In this document: piece after piece, positions 6,654 to 16,700 of the stretch
How the letters are laid out: each line of letters starts with the position of its first letter
Numbering within the stretch: position 1 is the stretch's first letter
Program-made: the position numbers and the translations under genes
The notes under the pieces: generated by a model
Databases searched by the model: none
What the model saw: the letters and a program-made list of their open reading frames with translations, nothing else
What the model was told of the DNA's origin: nothing
Origin: Modestobacter versicolor
GTDB taxonomy: Bacteria; Actinomycetota; Actinomycetes; Mycobacteriales; Geodermatophilaceae
DNA length: 64,000 bases
Reading direction: 5' to 3'
Assembly: GCF_014195485.1 (NCBI RefSeq)
Contig: NZ_JACIBU010000001.1
Coordinates: forward strand, 3,224,001 to 3,288,000

Positions 6654-8489
6654 TCAGTCGCTGCCGGTGAGCGACGTCGCCGGCAGCCAGTCAGCCTCGA
6701 GCAGCTCGGCGATCTGCTGCAGCCCGGCGGTGTCGCCGCCGGCGGTCGACCCGGTGACCGCCAGCCGCTCCACCATCACCCGGGCGACGTCCTCCTCGAC
6801 CGTGTCGGAGGCGAAGGCGACCCGCCACGGGGACACCTGGTGGTCGCGGTGGGTGCGGCCGGTGACCTGGCGCGCGGCGATCCCGGAGAACCGCGGCTGG
6901 TGGAACAGCCCCACCCGCGGGGTGGTCGACGCGGTCTGCCCGCCGGGCAGCAGCTCGCCGGCGTGCAGGCTGATCGAGGCGGTCACCGTGAAGACGCAGA
7001 CCGGCGCCTCGCCGGTCTGGAACCGCAGCCGCTCGGCCTCCACGTCGAAGCGGTCCCGGCCGTAGATGCCGGCCACCGCGATGCCGCCGTCCAGCAGCGC
7101 CTCGCGGATCGGGTCGGCCGCCGTCTCCACGAACTCCACCGAGACCGCCACCTGCCGATCGGCCTCCACCTGCGCCTTCACCCAGTCGACGGTGGCCGCC
7201 GCCCGGATCAGCCCGGCCTTCTGCCGGAACCGCAGCAGCGCTGCGCGGCCGCGGGCGGTCTCCCGCTTGCGCCGGGCCAGCTGCATCTCGGCGCGGAACT
7301 CCGACCACTCCGCCTCGTACTGCGCGCGCTCGGCCGGGGTCAGCTCGACCGGGGTGCCGGTGACGCTCACCGGTCCCCACGGCGCCGGCCGGTGCAGGGT
7401 CGCCGGCGGGTCGGTGTCGGCGAGCCAGCGGCGCAGCGTGGCCAGGTCGGCCCGGCGCTCGTCGGCGTCCTCGGTCCAGCTCCACCCGTAGCGCGCACGT
7501 TCCACGTGGAACCCGTGCGCGGCCAGCCGGGTGGGCAGGTCCGACCACTCCTTCAGAGGCTCGCCGTGCACGGCCGCGAAGTGTGGCGCCAGGTAGGGCA
7601 GCTCCAGCGGGGTGTGCGCCGGGGTCGCCGTGGCGAGCAGGACGAACGGGGCGTCCTTCACCCGGCCGGCCCCGGACACCGCCTTCCAGTGCTTCCAGCG
7701 CTGCGTCGTCGTGTGCCGCACCATGTGCGCCTCGTCGGCGATCACCACGTCGAACCGGGTGCCGGTCGCCTTCATCAGCCCGGCCACCTTGCCCAGCCGG
7801 TCCCAGGTGGTCACGCACCAGCGCAGCCCGCCGTCCCCGAACGCGGCGATCGAGCGCGCCCAGTGCGGCACGGTGATCGCCGCCGGGCGGTCGGCCACCA
7901 CGAGCACGGAGCGCACCGGGCGCTGGTCGGCGACCTGCTGCACCGCGAGCACCGCGGTGCCGGTCTTGCCCACGCCCGGGTCGTCGCCGAGCAGGAACAT
8001 CCGCCCCCCGGCGGCGGCGTGTGCGGCGATCACCCGCGCACCGGTCACCTGCTCGGCCCGGGGGGTCATCGGGCGGGCCGGCGGAACCGGGCGCGGCTCG
8101 GCGTTGAGCTCGTCCTCGACGAACCGCTCGTAGGAGTACGGGCCGGGGTCGTAGGGCGCCAGCGCGGCCGGCAGGGACGGGCCGACGTACACGTGCGCGG
8201 ACAGCCCGGCGTGCCAGCTCGCGCCCGGCGCCGGGGCGCGGAACGGGACGGCGAGCACCCACACCCGCTCCCCCGCCCGGGCGACCGGCAGCTCGGCGCC
8301 CGGCTTGGCGGTGGGCTTGGCGGTGGGCTTGGTGGTGGGCTTGGTGGCGGCCTTGGTGGCCGGCTTGGCGGCCGCCCGGGTCCGAGGAGCAGCCTTCTTC
8401 GGTGCGGCCTTCTTCGCGGTGGCCGTGGTCGAGGCAGCGGACCGGGTGGTGCGGGACGAGCTGGACGAGCGCCGGCGGCGTCCGGGCAC
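6654..8489 (-). CDS. DEAD/DEAH-type helicase with a lysine-rich N-terminal tail
   Basis: A 611-aa superfamily-2 helicase. Walker A is GDDPGVGKT at about residue 170, motif II is DEAH at about 250, motif III is the LLATATPAHT segment, and the C-terminal half ends with GRTHRDHQ, a SNF2-like motif VI. The first 70 residues are basic and repetitive (KKAAPKKAAPRTR, then TKPTTKPTAKPTAKP), like a histone-H1 tail, so non-specific DNA binding is plausible. The GTG at 8489 was chosen because GGAG lies 6 bases upstream; an upstream in-frame ATG at 8630 adds 47 residues without a ribosome-binding site. Substrate and pathway are unknown. A parS-like site lies inside the gene. Confidence 0.8.
   Translation of the reverse strand: MPGRRRRSSSSSRTTRSAASTTATAKKAAPKKAAPRTRAAAKPATKAATKPTTKPTAKPTAKPGAELPVARAGERVWVLAVPFRAPAPGASWHAGLSAHVYVGPSLPAALAPYDPGPYSYERFVEDELNAEPRPVPPARPMTPRAEQVTGARVIAAHAAAGGRMFLLGDDPGVGKTGTAVLAVQQVADQRPVRSVLVVADRPAAITVPHWARSIAAFGDGGLRWCVTTWDRLGKVAGLMKATGTRFDVVIADEAHMVRHTTTQRWKHWKAVSGAGRVKDAPFVLLATATPAHTPLELPYLAPHFAAVHGEPLKEWSDLPTRLAAHGFHVERARYGWSWTEDADERRADLATLRRWLADTDPPATLHRPAPWGPVSVTGTPVELTPAERAQYEAEWSEFRAEMQLARRKRETARGRAALLRFRQKAGLIRAAATVDWVKAQVEADRQVAVSVEFVETAADPIREALLDGGIAVAGIYGRDRFDVEAERLRFQTGEAPVCVFTVTASISLHAGELLPGGQTASTTPRVGLFHQPRFSGIAARQVTGRTHRDHQVSPWRVAFASDTVEEDVARVMVERLAVTGSTAGGDTAGLQQIAELLEADWLPATSLTGSD
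7499..7512. promoter_or_regulatory. parS-like ParB site (perfect 14-bp core)
   Basis: GTTCCACGTGGAAC, a perfect palindrome equal to the core of the parS consensus recognised by chromosomal ParB (TGTTYCACGTGRAACA). It lies inside the helicase coding sequence, encoding FHVE, so it is not there as a promoter element. Confidence 0.6.
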
Positions 8490-8598
8490 AGAGGTCTCCA
8501 GGGGAAGTCGGCGGCGTACCGGGAGGAGGCTAGGCGTGCCCACCGACGATCCCGGGGAGCGACATCGGCAGCGGCCGCGCGTCTGGTGGGATGAGGGC

Positions 8599-9441
8599 AT
8601 GACCGACCCCATCCGGCTGGCGGCCCGCACGCTCGGCGACTCCGGGCCGCGGGTCGTCTTCGTGCACGGGCTGTTCGGTCAGGGCAGGAACTGGACGACG
8701 ATCGCCCGACGGCTGGCCGAGGACGGCCACCGGGTCACCCTGCTGGACCTGCCCAACCACGGGCACTCGCCGTGGACCGACCGGGTCGACTACGGCGACA
8801 TGGCCGAGTATGTCGCCGCCGAGCTGGCGGTGCTCGGTGACCCGGTGACGCTGGTCGGGCACTCGATGGGCGGCAAGGTCGCGATGCAGCTGGCGCTGCG
8901 CCGTCCGGAGCTGCTGCGCGCGCTGGTCGTCGTCGACATCGCCCCGGTCGACTACCCGGAGACCGGTGGCCGCACCGACGACCCGGACGAGGAGGCCTCG
9001 CCCTTCGCCGCGTTCATCGCCGCGATGCAGGCGGTGGACCTCGACCAGTTGCAGACCCGGGAGGAGGCCGACGCCGCGCTGCGCGACGCCGTCCCGAGCA
9101 CGATGGTCCGGTCCTTCCTGCTGCAGAGCCTGGTGCGTGACGGCGTGGGGGCCGACGGCGGCTGGCGGTGGCGGCTGAACCTGGAGACCCTCGCCCGCGA
9201 CCTGGGCGAGCTGCGCCGCTGGCCCGACCCGCCGCCCGGTGCGACCTTCGAGGGCCCGGTGCTGTGGATCGCCGGCGCCGGCTCCACCTACGTGCTCGAC
9301 GAGGACCGGCCGCGGATGGACGCGCTGTTCCCGTCGACCCGGCTGGTGCGGGTCAAGCACGCCGGGCACTGGGTGCACTCCGAGCAGCCCGAGGTGTTCC
9401 TGGAGGCGGTCCGGCGGTTCCTCGCCCAGGTCGAGGGGTGA
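8599..9441 (+). CDS. Alpha/beta hydrolase (YbfF/ABHD11-like)
   Basis: A 280-aa alpha/beta hydrolase. The oxyanion motif FVHGLFGQGRNW is at about 21-32, the nucleophile elbow is VGHSMGG with Ser89, and the catalytic His is in HAGHWVHSEQP near the C-terminus. The order and spacing match YbfF-type esterases. The ATG at 8599 gives the usual N-terminus. TGGGAT 6 bases upstream could be a -10, and the divergent helicase starts 109 bp away. Its stop overlaps the BluB-CobT start by 4 bp, so the two are co-translated; whether the esterase has a role in cobamide metabolism cannot be told. Confidence 0.9.
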   Translation: MTDPIRLAARTLGDSGPRVVFVHGLFGQGRNWTTIARRLAEDGHRVTLLDLPNHGHSPWTDRVDYGDMAEYVAAELAVLGDPVTLVGHSMGGKVAMQLALRRPELLRALVVVDIAPVDYPETGGRTDDPDEEASPFAAFIAAMQAVDLDQLQTREEADAALRDAVPSTMVRSFLLQSLVRDGVGADGGWRWRLNLETLARDLGELRRWPDPPPGATFEGPVLWIAGAGSTYVLDEDRPRMDALFPSTRLVRVKHAGHWVHSEQPEVFLEAVRRFLAQVEG

Positions 9442-11159
9442 CCTGGCCCCGGCCGGTCCCGCTCATCGGCGACGGCACCGCGGCCTCCGAGCGGGCCGCC
9501 GACCCGGCCGGCTGGGCGCTCCCCGAGGCCGACCGGGCGGGCCTCTACCGGGCGATCGGCGCGCGCCGGGACGTCCGCCGGTACCGCCCCGACCCGGTGC
9601 CCGACGAGGTGCTCACCCGGGTGCTCGCCGCCGCCCACCAGGCGCCGTCGGTGGGGCACAGCCAGCCGTGGCGCTTCGTCGTCGTCCGGGACGCCGCGCT
9701 GCGCGACCGGGCCGCCGTGCTCACCGACCGGGAGCGGCTGCGCCAGGCCGCCCAGCTGGAGCCGGAGGCCGGCGCGCGGCTGCTGGACCTGCAGCTGGAG
9801 GGCGTCCGCGAGGCGCCGCTGGGCGTCGTCGTCTGCTGCGACCGCCGGACGCCGGCGACCGGGGTGCTCGGCCGGGCGACCTTCCCCGACGCGGACCTGT
9901 GGAGCTGCGCCGCCGCGATCCAGAACCTCTGGCTGGCGGCCCGCGCCGAGGGGCTGGGTCTGGGCTGGGTGACCCTGTTCCGCCCCGACGAGCTCGCCGA
10001 GCTGCTCGGCCTGCCGGACGGCGTGGTCACCCTCGGCTGGCTGTGCCTGGGCTGGCCCGACGAGCGCCCGCCCGCGCCCGGGCTGGAGCGCGCGGCGTGG
10101 TCCCGGCGGCTCCCGCTCGCCGACGTCGTCCTGGCCGACCGCTGGCCGGCGGACGACGTCCCGGCTCCCCCGTCGCGGCTCCGGGCACCGGACCAGGCCA
10201 ACGTGGTCGGCGCCCGGGACGACGCCGACCGGCTGCTCACCCCGCCGGGCTCGCTCGGTGTGCTGGACCGCGCCGTCGACCGGGCGGTCGCGCTCGGCCG
10301 GGCCGACCTGACCGGGGGCGTGCTGGTGCTGGCCGGTGCCGACCACCCGGTCGCCGCCGCCGGCGTCTCCGCCTACCCCGCCTCGACCACCCGGGACGTC
10401 GTGACCGCGGCCGTGGCGGGCGTGGCGCTGGGCGCGACGGCGGCCCGCTCGGCGGGGCTGGACCTGGTCGTGGTGGACGCCGGGGTGCTCGGCGGGCCGG
10501 TGCCCGGTGCGGTCGCGGCCCGCCCGCGGGACCCGCGCGGCGACCTGGCCGGCGCCCCGGCGATGACGGCGGCGGACGTCACCCGGCTGGTCGAGGCCGG
10601 GCGGCGGCTGGGCGTGGAGCACGGCGCCCGGGGGCTGGTGGCGCTCGGCGAGGTCGGCGTCGGCAACACCACCGTGGCGGCGGCGCTGGCCTGCGCGCTG
10701 TTGCACGTGGAACCAGCCGACGTCACCGGGCTCGGGGCCGGCGCGGACGCCGCGATGCTGGCCCGCAAGCTGCAGGTGGTGGCCGCCGCGGTGCACCGGG
10801 CGGGCACCGGGCTCGACCCGCGCACCGCCCTCGCCGAGCTCGGCGGCCCGGAGCTGGCCGTGCTGGCCGGGGTCGCGCTGGGTGCCGCGGAGGCCCGGGC
10901 GGTGGTCGTGGTCGACGGCTTCGCCACCTCGGTGGCCGCGCTGGTCGCCGTCCAGCTCGAACCAGCCGTGCAGTCCTCTCTGGTCGCCGGTCAGCGCAGC
11001 CGGGAGCGCGGGCACGACGCCGTCCTGCAGGCGCTGGGCTGCGAGCCGCTGCTGGACCTGCGGCTGCGGGCCGGGGAGGGCGTCGGCGCCGTGCTGGCCG
11101 CGAGCCTGCTGCTGCAGGGCCTCGCGCTGCGCCGCGGGACGGCCAGGGTCGACCGCTGA
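9438..11159 (+). CDS. BluB-CobT fusion: DMB synthase plus nicotinate-nucleotide-DMB phosphoribosyltransferase
   Basis: A 573-aa bifunctional enzyme for the lower ligand of vitamin B12. Residues about 30-215 are BluB, the flavin-destroying nitroreductase-fold enzyme that makes 5,6-dimethylbenzimidazole: RRDVRRYRPDPVPDEVL, APSVGHSQPWRF and the GLGLGWVTLF segment. From about 245 onwards it is CobT, which forms alpha-ribazole phosphate: TPPGSLG, LAGADHPVAAAGVSAYP, GEVGVGNTT (usually GEMGIGNTT) and the C-terminal GEGVGA, where the Glu is the catalytic base in Salmonella CobT. A similar fusion is known in Propionibacterium freudenreichii. The GTG at 9438 overlaps the hydrolase stop (GTGA). Confidence 0.92.
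   Translation: MTWPRPVPLIGDGTAASERAADPAGWALPEADRAGLYRAIGARRDVRRYRPDPVPDEVLTRVLAAAHQAPSVGHSQPWRFVVVRDAALRDRAAVLTDRERLRQAAQLEPEAGARLLDLQLEGVREAPLGVVVCCDRRTPATGVLGRATFPDADLWSCAAAIQNLWLAARAEGLGLGWVTLFRPDELAELLGLPDGVVTLGWLCLGWPDERPPAPGLERAAWSRRLPLADVVLADRWPADDVPAPPSRLRAPDQANVVGARDDADRLLTPPGSLGVLDRAVDRAVALGRADLTGGVLVLAGADHPVAAAGVSAYPASTTRDVVTAAVAGVALGATAARSAGLDLVVVDAGVLGGPVPGAVAARPRDPRGDLAGAPAMTAADVTRLVEAGRRLGVEHGARGLVALGEVGVGNTTVAAALACALLHVEPADVTGLGAGADAAMLARKLQVVAAAVHRAGTGLDPRTALAELGGPELAVLAGVALGAAEARAVVVVDGFATSVAALVAVQLEPAVQSSLVAGQRSRERGHDAVLQALGCEPLLDLRLRAGEGVGAVLAASLLLQGLALRRGTARVDR
10700..10713. promoter_or_regulatory. Degenerate parS-like site
   Basis: GTTGCACGTGGAAC differs from the perfect parS core at one position. 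It is inside the CobT part of the BluB-CobT gene. May be a weak ParB site or chance. Confidence 0.3.
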
Positions 11160-11223
11160 CCCGCCCCAGGTCACCGGGTCGGGACGGATCCGCCAGGGGT
11201 CCATCGCCCGTAGCATGATCCGC

Positions 11224-12522
11224 GTGACCACGGACGAGGCAGGCGTGGTGCCGACCGACACCCGTCCGCTCCCGGTCATCACCCCGCTCCCGGCGGTCCC
11301 CGACCCCGCGTTCGAGCGCTTCGTCCGGCTGGTCCGCCGCCAGCTCGGCGTCCCGGTCGCGCTGGTGAGCCTGGTCGACGCCCAGGAGCAGGTGTTCCCC
11401 GGTGCCGCCGGGCTGCCCGAGCCGTACGCGTCCAGCCGGCGCACGCCGCTGACGCACTCGTTCTGCCAGCACGTGGTGACCGCGGGCGAGCCGCTGGTGG
11501 TCGAGGACGCCCGGGTGCACCCGCTGGTCCGGGACAACCTGGCCATCCGCGACCTCGCGGTGGTGGCCTACGCCGGGATGCCCCTGGTCGACGCGGACGG
11601 CGTCGTCGTCGGGTCGCTGTGCGCGATCCACGACCGGCCGCACCGGTGGTCGACCGACGAGCTCGCGGTGCTGGCCGACCTGGCCGACGCGTGCTCCTCG
11701 GAGCTGCAGCTGCGCACCATGCGCGACCGCGCCGACCAGGCCGCCCGCCGGGCCGCGGAGCAGTTCCGCCGCACGCAGGAGCTGCTCGAGGAGCGGTCCG
11801 GCGTCGCGGAGCAGCTGCAGCGGGCGATGCTCACCCGGCTGCCGCAGGGCGACGGGACGGCACTGGCCGCGCGGTACGTGCCCGCGCACTCCGGGGACGC
11901 CGTGGGCGGTGACTGGTACGACGCCTTCGGGACGGCGGACGGCGCGCTGGTGGTCGCGGTCGGCGACACGTCCGGGCACGACATCACCGCGGCGTCGGAC
12001 ATGGGCCAGCTGCGCACCCTGCTGCGCGGGTACGCCGTCGACCGCGACGAGCCGCCGTCGGAGACCGTCCGCCGGCTGGACCGAGCCATGGCGACGCTGT
12101 CGGTCGACACCCTGGCCACCGTCGTGCTGGGCCGCATCGAGCACCGCCCGGCCGGCGGTCACGTGCTGCGCTGGACGAACGCCGGGCACCCGCCGCCGCT
12201 GCTGCTGCACGCCGACGGGCGGGTCGACGTGCTCGGCACCCGGCCGGAGCTGCTCGTCGGCGTCCTCCCGGAAGCTGCCCGGACCGACCACCTGGCCGAG
12301 CTGCCGGCCGGCAGCACGCTGCTGTTCTACAGCGACGGCCTGATCGAGCAGCGCGCCGCCGGCCGGGACATCGACGCGGGCACCGCGCAGCTGGTGGAGG
12401 CGCTCGGCGGGCAGTCGCAGCTGCCCCTCGACGCGCTGCTGGACCGGGTGCTGGCGCGGGTCGTCGAGCCCCGGGACGACGACATCGTCGTCCTCGCCGT
12501 CCGGACCGACCCGCTGGCCTGA
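11224..12522 (+). CDS. GAF domain SpoIIE-type PP2C phosphatase
   Basis: A 432-aa cytosolic sensor phosphatase. Residues about 15-170 form a GAF domain (PVALVSLVDAQEQVF, HSFCQHVV, YAGMPLVDADGVVVGSLCAIH). A short helical linker follows, then a SpoIIE-like PP2C domain with GGDWYDAF, VGDTSGHDITAA, NAGHPPPLLL, YSDGLIEQ and a final DDDIVVLAV that supplies metal-binding aspartates. Such enzymes usually dephosphorylate anti-sigma antagonists; no kinase or STAS partner is adjacent. The GTG at 11224 was chosen because TAGCAT (11211-11216) sits 7 bases upstream as a -10; the ATG at 11215 overlaps that box and so is less likely. AraC-type regulator starts 4 bp downstream. Confidence 0.88.
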   Translation: MTTDEAGVVPTDTRPLPVITPLPAVPDPAFERFVRLVRRQLGVPVALVSLVDAQEQVFPGAAGLPEPYASSRRTPLTHSFCQHVVTAGEPLVVEDARVHPLVRDNLAIRDLAVVAYAGMPLVDADGVVVGSLCAIHDRPHRWSTDELAVLADLADACSSELQLRTMRDRADQAARRAAEQFRRTQELLEERSGVAEQLQRAMLTRLPQGDGTALAARYVPAHSGDAVGGDWYDAFGTADGALVVAVGDTSGHDITAASDMGQLRTLLRGYAVDRDEPPSETVRRLDRAMATLSVDTLATVVLGRIEHRPAGGHVLRWTNAGHPPPLLLHADGRVDVLGTRPELLVGVLPEAARTDHLAELPAGSTLLFYSDGLIEQRAAGRDIDAGTAQLVEALGGQSQLPLDALLDRVLARVVEPRDDDIVVLAVRTDPLA

Positions 12523-12526
12523 CCCC

Positions 12527-13390
12527 GTGGGCAGCGAGTGGGTGGAGCACCGGGTGCACCCAGCGCTGCGCCGGTACGTCGCCACCGCCGTGGGCTACCG
12601 GCAGGAGGGGCTGGCGCCGGGGGTGCACCGCGGGCTGCCCTCGCCGCACCTGACCTTCGTGGTGACCTTGGACGAGCCGCTGGTGGTGGCCGCCCACCCC
12701 GATCCGCAGCAGGCGCCCGGCCGCTACGACGGCCTGGTCGGCGGGCTGCACACCCGGCCGGCGCTGATCGTCCACCCCGGCCGGCAGGTCGGCCTGCAGC
12801 TCGCGCTCACCCCGCTGGGTGCCCGGGCGCTGCTCGGCGTCCCGGCCGGTGCGCTGGCCGGCCTGGACGTCGCGGTCCCCGACCTGCTGGGCGCGAGGGG
12901 GGCCGAGCTCGTCGACCGGGTGCGGGCGGCGACGGACTGGCCGGGCCGGTTCGCCGCCGTCGAGCAGGTGCTGCTGCGCGGCGCTCACCCCCACGCCGCG
13001 CCCGCCCCCGAGGTCGCCGAGGCGTGGCGGCTCACCACGGCGGCCGGCGGCCGGCTGCGGGTCCGCGAGGTGGCCGACCGGGTCGGCTGGTCCGACCGGC
13101 ACCTGGGCGAGCGCTTCCGGGCCGAGACCGGGCTGACCCCCAAGGCGGCCGCCCGGGTGGTCCGCTTCGACCGCGCCCGGCGGGCGCTGGCGGCCCGGGC
13201 CGGCGCCGGCCGAGCGCTGGACCTCGCCGGGTTGGCCGTGGCCGCCGGGTACGCCGACCAGGCGCACCTGACCCGCGAGTGGCGGGCGCTGAGCGGGCTG
13301 CCGCCGACCGGGTGGCTGGCCGCCGAGCTCGGGTTCGTCCAAGACGGGACGGCGGCCGGGGCGGCAGGGTCGGGCCATGACCACCTCTGA
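12527..13390 (+). CDS. AraC family transcriptional regulator
   Basis: A 287-aa regulator. The N-terminal 150 residues resemble the sensing part of AraC proteins with a DUF6597-like domain (VHPALRRYVATAVGYRQEG, GLPSPHLTFVVTL). The C-terminal 110 residues carry two helix-turn-helix motifs: LRVREVADRVGWSDRHLGERFRAETGLTPKAAARV, and LAGLAVAAGYADQAHLTREWRALSGLPPTGW. The downstream VOC gene starts inside its last codons (overlap 13377-13390), so the two form one unit. The inducer is unknown. Confidence 0.88.
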   Translation: MGSEWVEHRVHPALRRYVATAVGYRQEGLAPGVHRGLPSPHLTFVVTLDEPLVVAAHPDPQQAPGRYDGLVGGLHTRPALIVHPGRQVGLQLALTPLGARALLGVPAGALAGLDVAVPDLLGARGAELVDRVRAATDWPGRFAAVEQVLLRGAHPHAAPAPEVAEAWRLTTAAGGRLRVREVADRVGWSDRHLGERFRAETGLTPKAAARVVRFDRARRALAARAGAGRALDLAGLAVAAGYADQAHLTREWRALSGLPPTGWLAAELGFVQDGTAAGAAGSGHDHL

Positions 13391-13793
13391 TGCACCGCCG
13401 CCCACCGTCTGGCCCGCGTTCCGCGCCCGGGACGCCCGCGCGCTGATCCGGTTCCTCGTCGACGCGTTCGGGTTCGAGGAGACCGCCGTGTACGGCGAGG
13501 GTGACGCCGTGGCCCACGCCGAGCTGTCCTGGCCGCTGGGCGGCGGGGTGATGCTCGGGTCGGTGCGGGACGACGGCGCCCAGGGGTGGCACGTGCAACC
13601 GGGCAGCACCGGCTGCTACGTGGTCACCGACGACCCGGACGCGCTGTTCGCCCGGGCGGTGGCCGCCGGCGCGGAGGTGCTCCGGCCGCTGGAGGACACC
13701 GACCACGGCTCGCGGGAGTTCGCCGTCCGGGACCCCGAGGGCAACCTGTGGAGCTTCGGCACCTACCGCGGCGAGCCGAGGCGGGTCAGCTGA
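13377..13793 (+). CDS. VOC family protein (glyoxalase/bleomycin-resistance fold)
   Basis: A 138-aa vicinal-oxygen-chelate protein. It begins WPAFRARDARALIRFLVDAFGF and ends with the typical REFAVRDPEGNLWSFGTY; HAEL and the terminal Glu region could bind metal. It resembles the YerK/PhnB-like group of small VOC proteins, whose substrates are mostly unknown. Start ATG 13377 overlaps the AraC gene by 14 bp. Its end overlaps by 8 bp with the end of the convergent SNF2 gene. Confidence 0.85.
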   Translation: MTTSDAPPPTVWPAFRARDARALIRFLVDAFGFEETAVYGEGDAVAHAELSWPLGGGVMLGSVRDDGAQGWHVQPGSTGCYVVTDDPDALFARAVAAGAEVLRPLEDTDHGSREFAVRDPEGNLWSFGTYRGEPRRVS

Positions 13794-16700
13794 ACAGGCC
13801 GCGGACGTCGTCGGCGGTCAGCGCACCGGAGGCCAGCGCACCGTCGCCGACGACCCGGGAGAACAGCGCCTGCTTGCGGGCCTTGAGCTCCATCACCTTC
13901 TCCTCGATGGTGCCGGCGGCCACCAGCCGGTAGACGATCACCGTCTTGTCCTGGCCGATCCGGTGCGCCCGGTCGACGGCCTGCGCCTCGCTCGCCGGGT
14001 TCCACCAGGGGTCGAGCACGAAGACGTAGTCGGCCTCGGTGAGGGTCAGCCCGAAGCCACCGGCCTTGAGGCTGATCAGGAACACCGGGGCGGTGCCGGT
14101 GCGGAACTCCTCGATCCGGGCGTCCCGGTCACGGGTGCGCCCGTCCAGGTACACCCAGTCGACGCCCTCGGCGGTCAGCCGGTCGCGGATGCTGCCCAGG
14201 AACCGGGTGAACTGGCTGAACACCAGCACCCGGTGGCCCTCGGCGACCACCTCGCGCAGCTGCTCCAGGAAGGCGTCGGCCTTGCTGGACCGGACGTCGG
14301 CGTAGGCCGGGTCGACGAGGGCCGGGTCGAGGCTCAGCTGCCGCAGCAGGGTGAGCGACCGGAAGATCGTCATCCGGTTCTTCGACATGTCCTCGACCAG
14401 GCCCAGGACCTTGGACCGCTCGCGCTGCAGGTGGGTCTGGTAGAGCTTCTCGTGCCGCGGGTTGAGCACCACCTCGAGCACCTGCTCCTGCTTGGGCGGC
14501 AGCTCGGCGGCCACCAGCTCCTTGGTCCGCCGGAGCATCAGCGGGCGGATCCGACGGCGCAGCACGGCGAGCTTCTCGGCGTCGCCGTCCCGCTCGATCG
14601 GGACCCGGTAGAACTCGGTGAACCGCTCGGGGTCGGGGAACAGGCCGGGGGCGACGATCGACATCAGCGCCCACAGGTCCATCACGCTGTTCTCCAGCGG
14701 GGTTCCGGTCAGCGCGAACTTCACCGGCGCCCGGAGCTGCCGCGCGCACTGGTAGGTGCGGGCCTGGTGGTTCTTCACGAACTGCGCCTCGTCGAGCACC
14801 AGCCCGCGCCACGGCAGCCCGGCCCACGCCTCGGAGTCGATCCGGAACAGCGCGTAGGAGGTGACGACGACGTGCGCGCCGGTCACCTCGCGGGCCAGCC
14901 GGGTGCCGCGCTTCCGCTCGGTCTCGGCCACGGTGACCACCCGCATCCCGGGGGCGAAGCGCGCGGCCTCCCGGGCCCAGGTCGACACCACGCTGGTCGG
15001 CGCGACCACCAGCACCGGGGCGTCGTCCAGCTCGCCGGCCTCGTGCGCCCGGCAGAGCAGGGCCAGCGTCTGCAGCGTCTTGCCCAGCCCCATGTCGTCG
15101 GCGAGCACCCCGCCCAGCCGGTGGTCCCAGAGGAAGGACAGCCAGCCGTAGCCCTCGCGCTGGTAGGGGCGCAGCTCGGCGGTGAGCCCGGCCGGCAGCG
15201 GGGGCGGCTCGGCGTGCTCGGCGTCGATCAGCCCGCGGACCTCGCGGGTCCAGCGCTCGCTCTGCTCCTCGACCACCCCGAGGCCGAGCAGCTGCTCCCA
15301 CAGCCCGGCCTGGAAGCGGCTGACCTTGACGCCGTCGCCGGGGACGTCCTGGAGCGCCCGGGCCTCCTCGATCAGCAGCCGCAGCTGCTCGAACTCCGGC
15401 CGCTGCAGCGAGAAGTACGTGCCCGACAGCAGCACCAGCCGGGTGCGCCCTGCGGCGAGGGCCTGGAACAGCGTGGCGAACGGGACGTGCTGGCCGTCCA
15501 TCGTCACGCTGACGCCCAGGTCGAACCAGTCGGACTCCCGGCTGTCGCGGGCGGTGAAGGAGATCTGCGGCGCCGAGGTGGTGTGCCGGTAGGCCGTCGG
15601 GGTGCCCACCACGGTGACGTCGACGTCCGGGTCGGCGTGCAGCGCGGGCAGCACCTCGGTGGTGAGGTCCATCGCCTCCGTGCCGGTCAGCTCGACGGTC
15701 GCGGCGAGCCGGCGCTCGGCCGTCCAGAGCTCGGGCAGCCCGCCGACCGGGCCGGGCAGCGCCTCGACCAGCTGCTGCTCGGCGGCGGCGTCGCGGCCGG
15801 GACCGGGTGCGGTGTCCAGCGCGAACACCCGGTCGGGGCCGTAGCGCACCGACCAGCTCAGGCAGACCGTGGCGTCGCCCGGGTAGCGCACCTCGACGGC
15901 CAGCCGCGGCGGCACGACCTCCGGCAGCTCCATCGAGCCGTCGGCGGAGATCACCGGCACCGCCTGCCGCAGCCCGGGGTACCAGTCGCGCAGGAACCGG
16001 TCGACGTCGCCGGCCGGGATGCCGATGGCCTCGCCGCGCGCCACCAGCCCGGCCAGCACCGGCGGCACCGGCCGGCTGAGCCGGGCGAGCACCAGGCCGG
16101 GCGCGCCGTCGGGCGCCTCGTCGCGGTCCGGCCCGTCGATCGTGACCCCGTGCGGGGGCACGCCGAGGAAGGAGAGCGCGGCCGGGTCGACCGCGCGGCC
16201 GCCGAGCCGCAGCACGGCGTGCAGGGCGGTGGAGCGGCCGTCGCGGCGCAGGTCGACGGCCACGTCCGCGTCGCCCTCGGCGAGCAGCACCGGCCGGGGA
16301 GCCCGGTCGGCGGTCATCAGCGGGACGCCGTCGGCCACTGCCTCGGCCAGCAGCCGCCACAGCCCCGGGCCGAACTCGTGCAGGTACACGTCGACCGGGG
16401 CGTACGAGTAGTACTGGTTGCGGGCGGCCTGGTGGGTGGCGTGCAGCGCGCGCATCGCGGCCAGGTGCAGCGGGTCCCAGGTGGCGCGGCTGGTGTCGTA
16501 CTGCAGCTGCCGCCAGGAGACGCCGGTGCGCACCCACCGGCCCTGCCGGCCGGGGACGACCGGCCGGAGCCGGACCAGCCGCTGCCGCGTGCCCGGGGCA
16601 CCGATCGACGCGCGCCCCCGCCCCGGCTCGGGCTCGACCAGCTCGAACTGCAGGCCGATCGGCACCGCGGCGCTCGTGGCACCGCCGGTGGCCGCGCTCA

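Noticed and set aside
8490-8630. Longer start (ATG 8630) for the helicase gene
   Set aside because: GTG 8489 has GGAG 6 bases upstream; the extension overlaps the divergent hydrolase start and has no family-like sequence.
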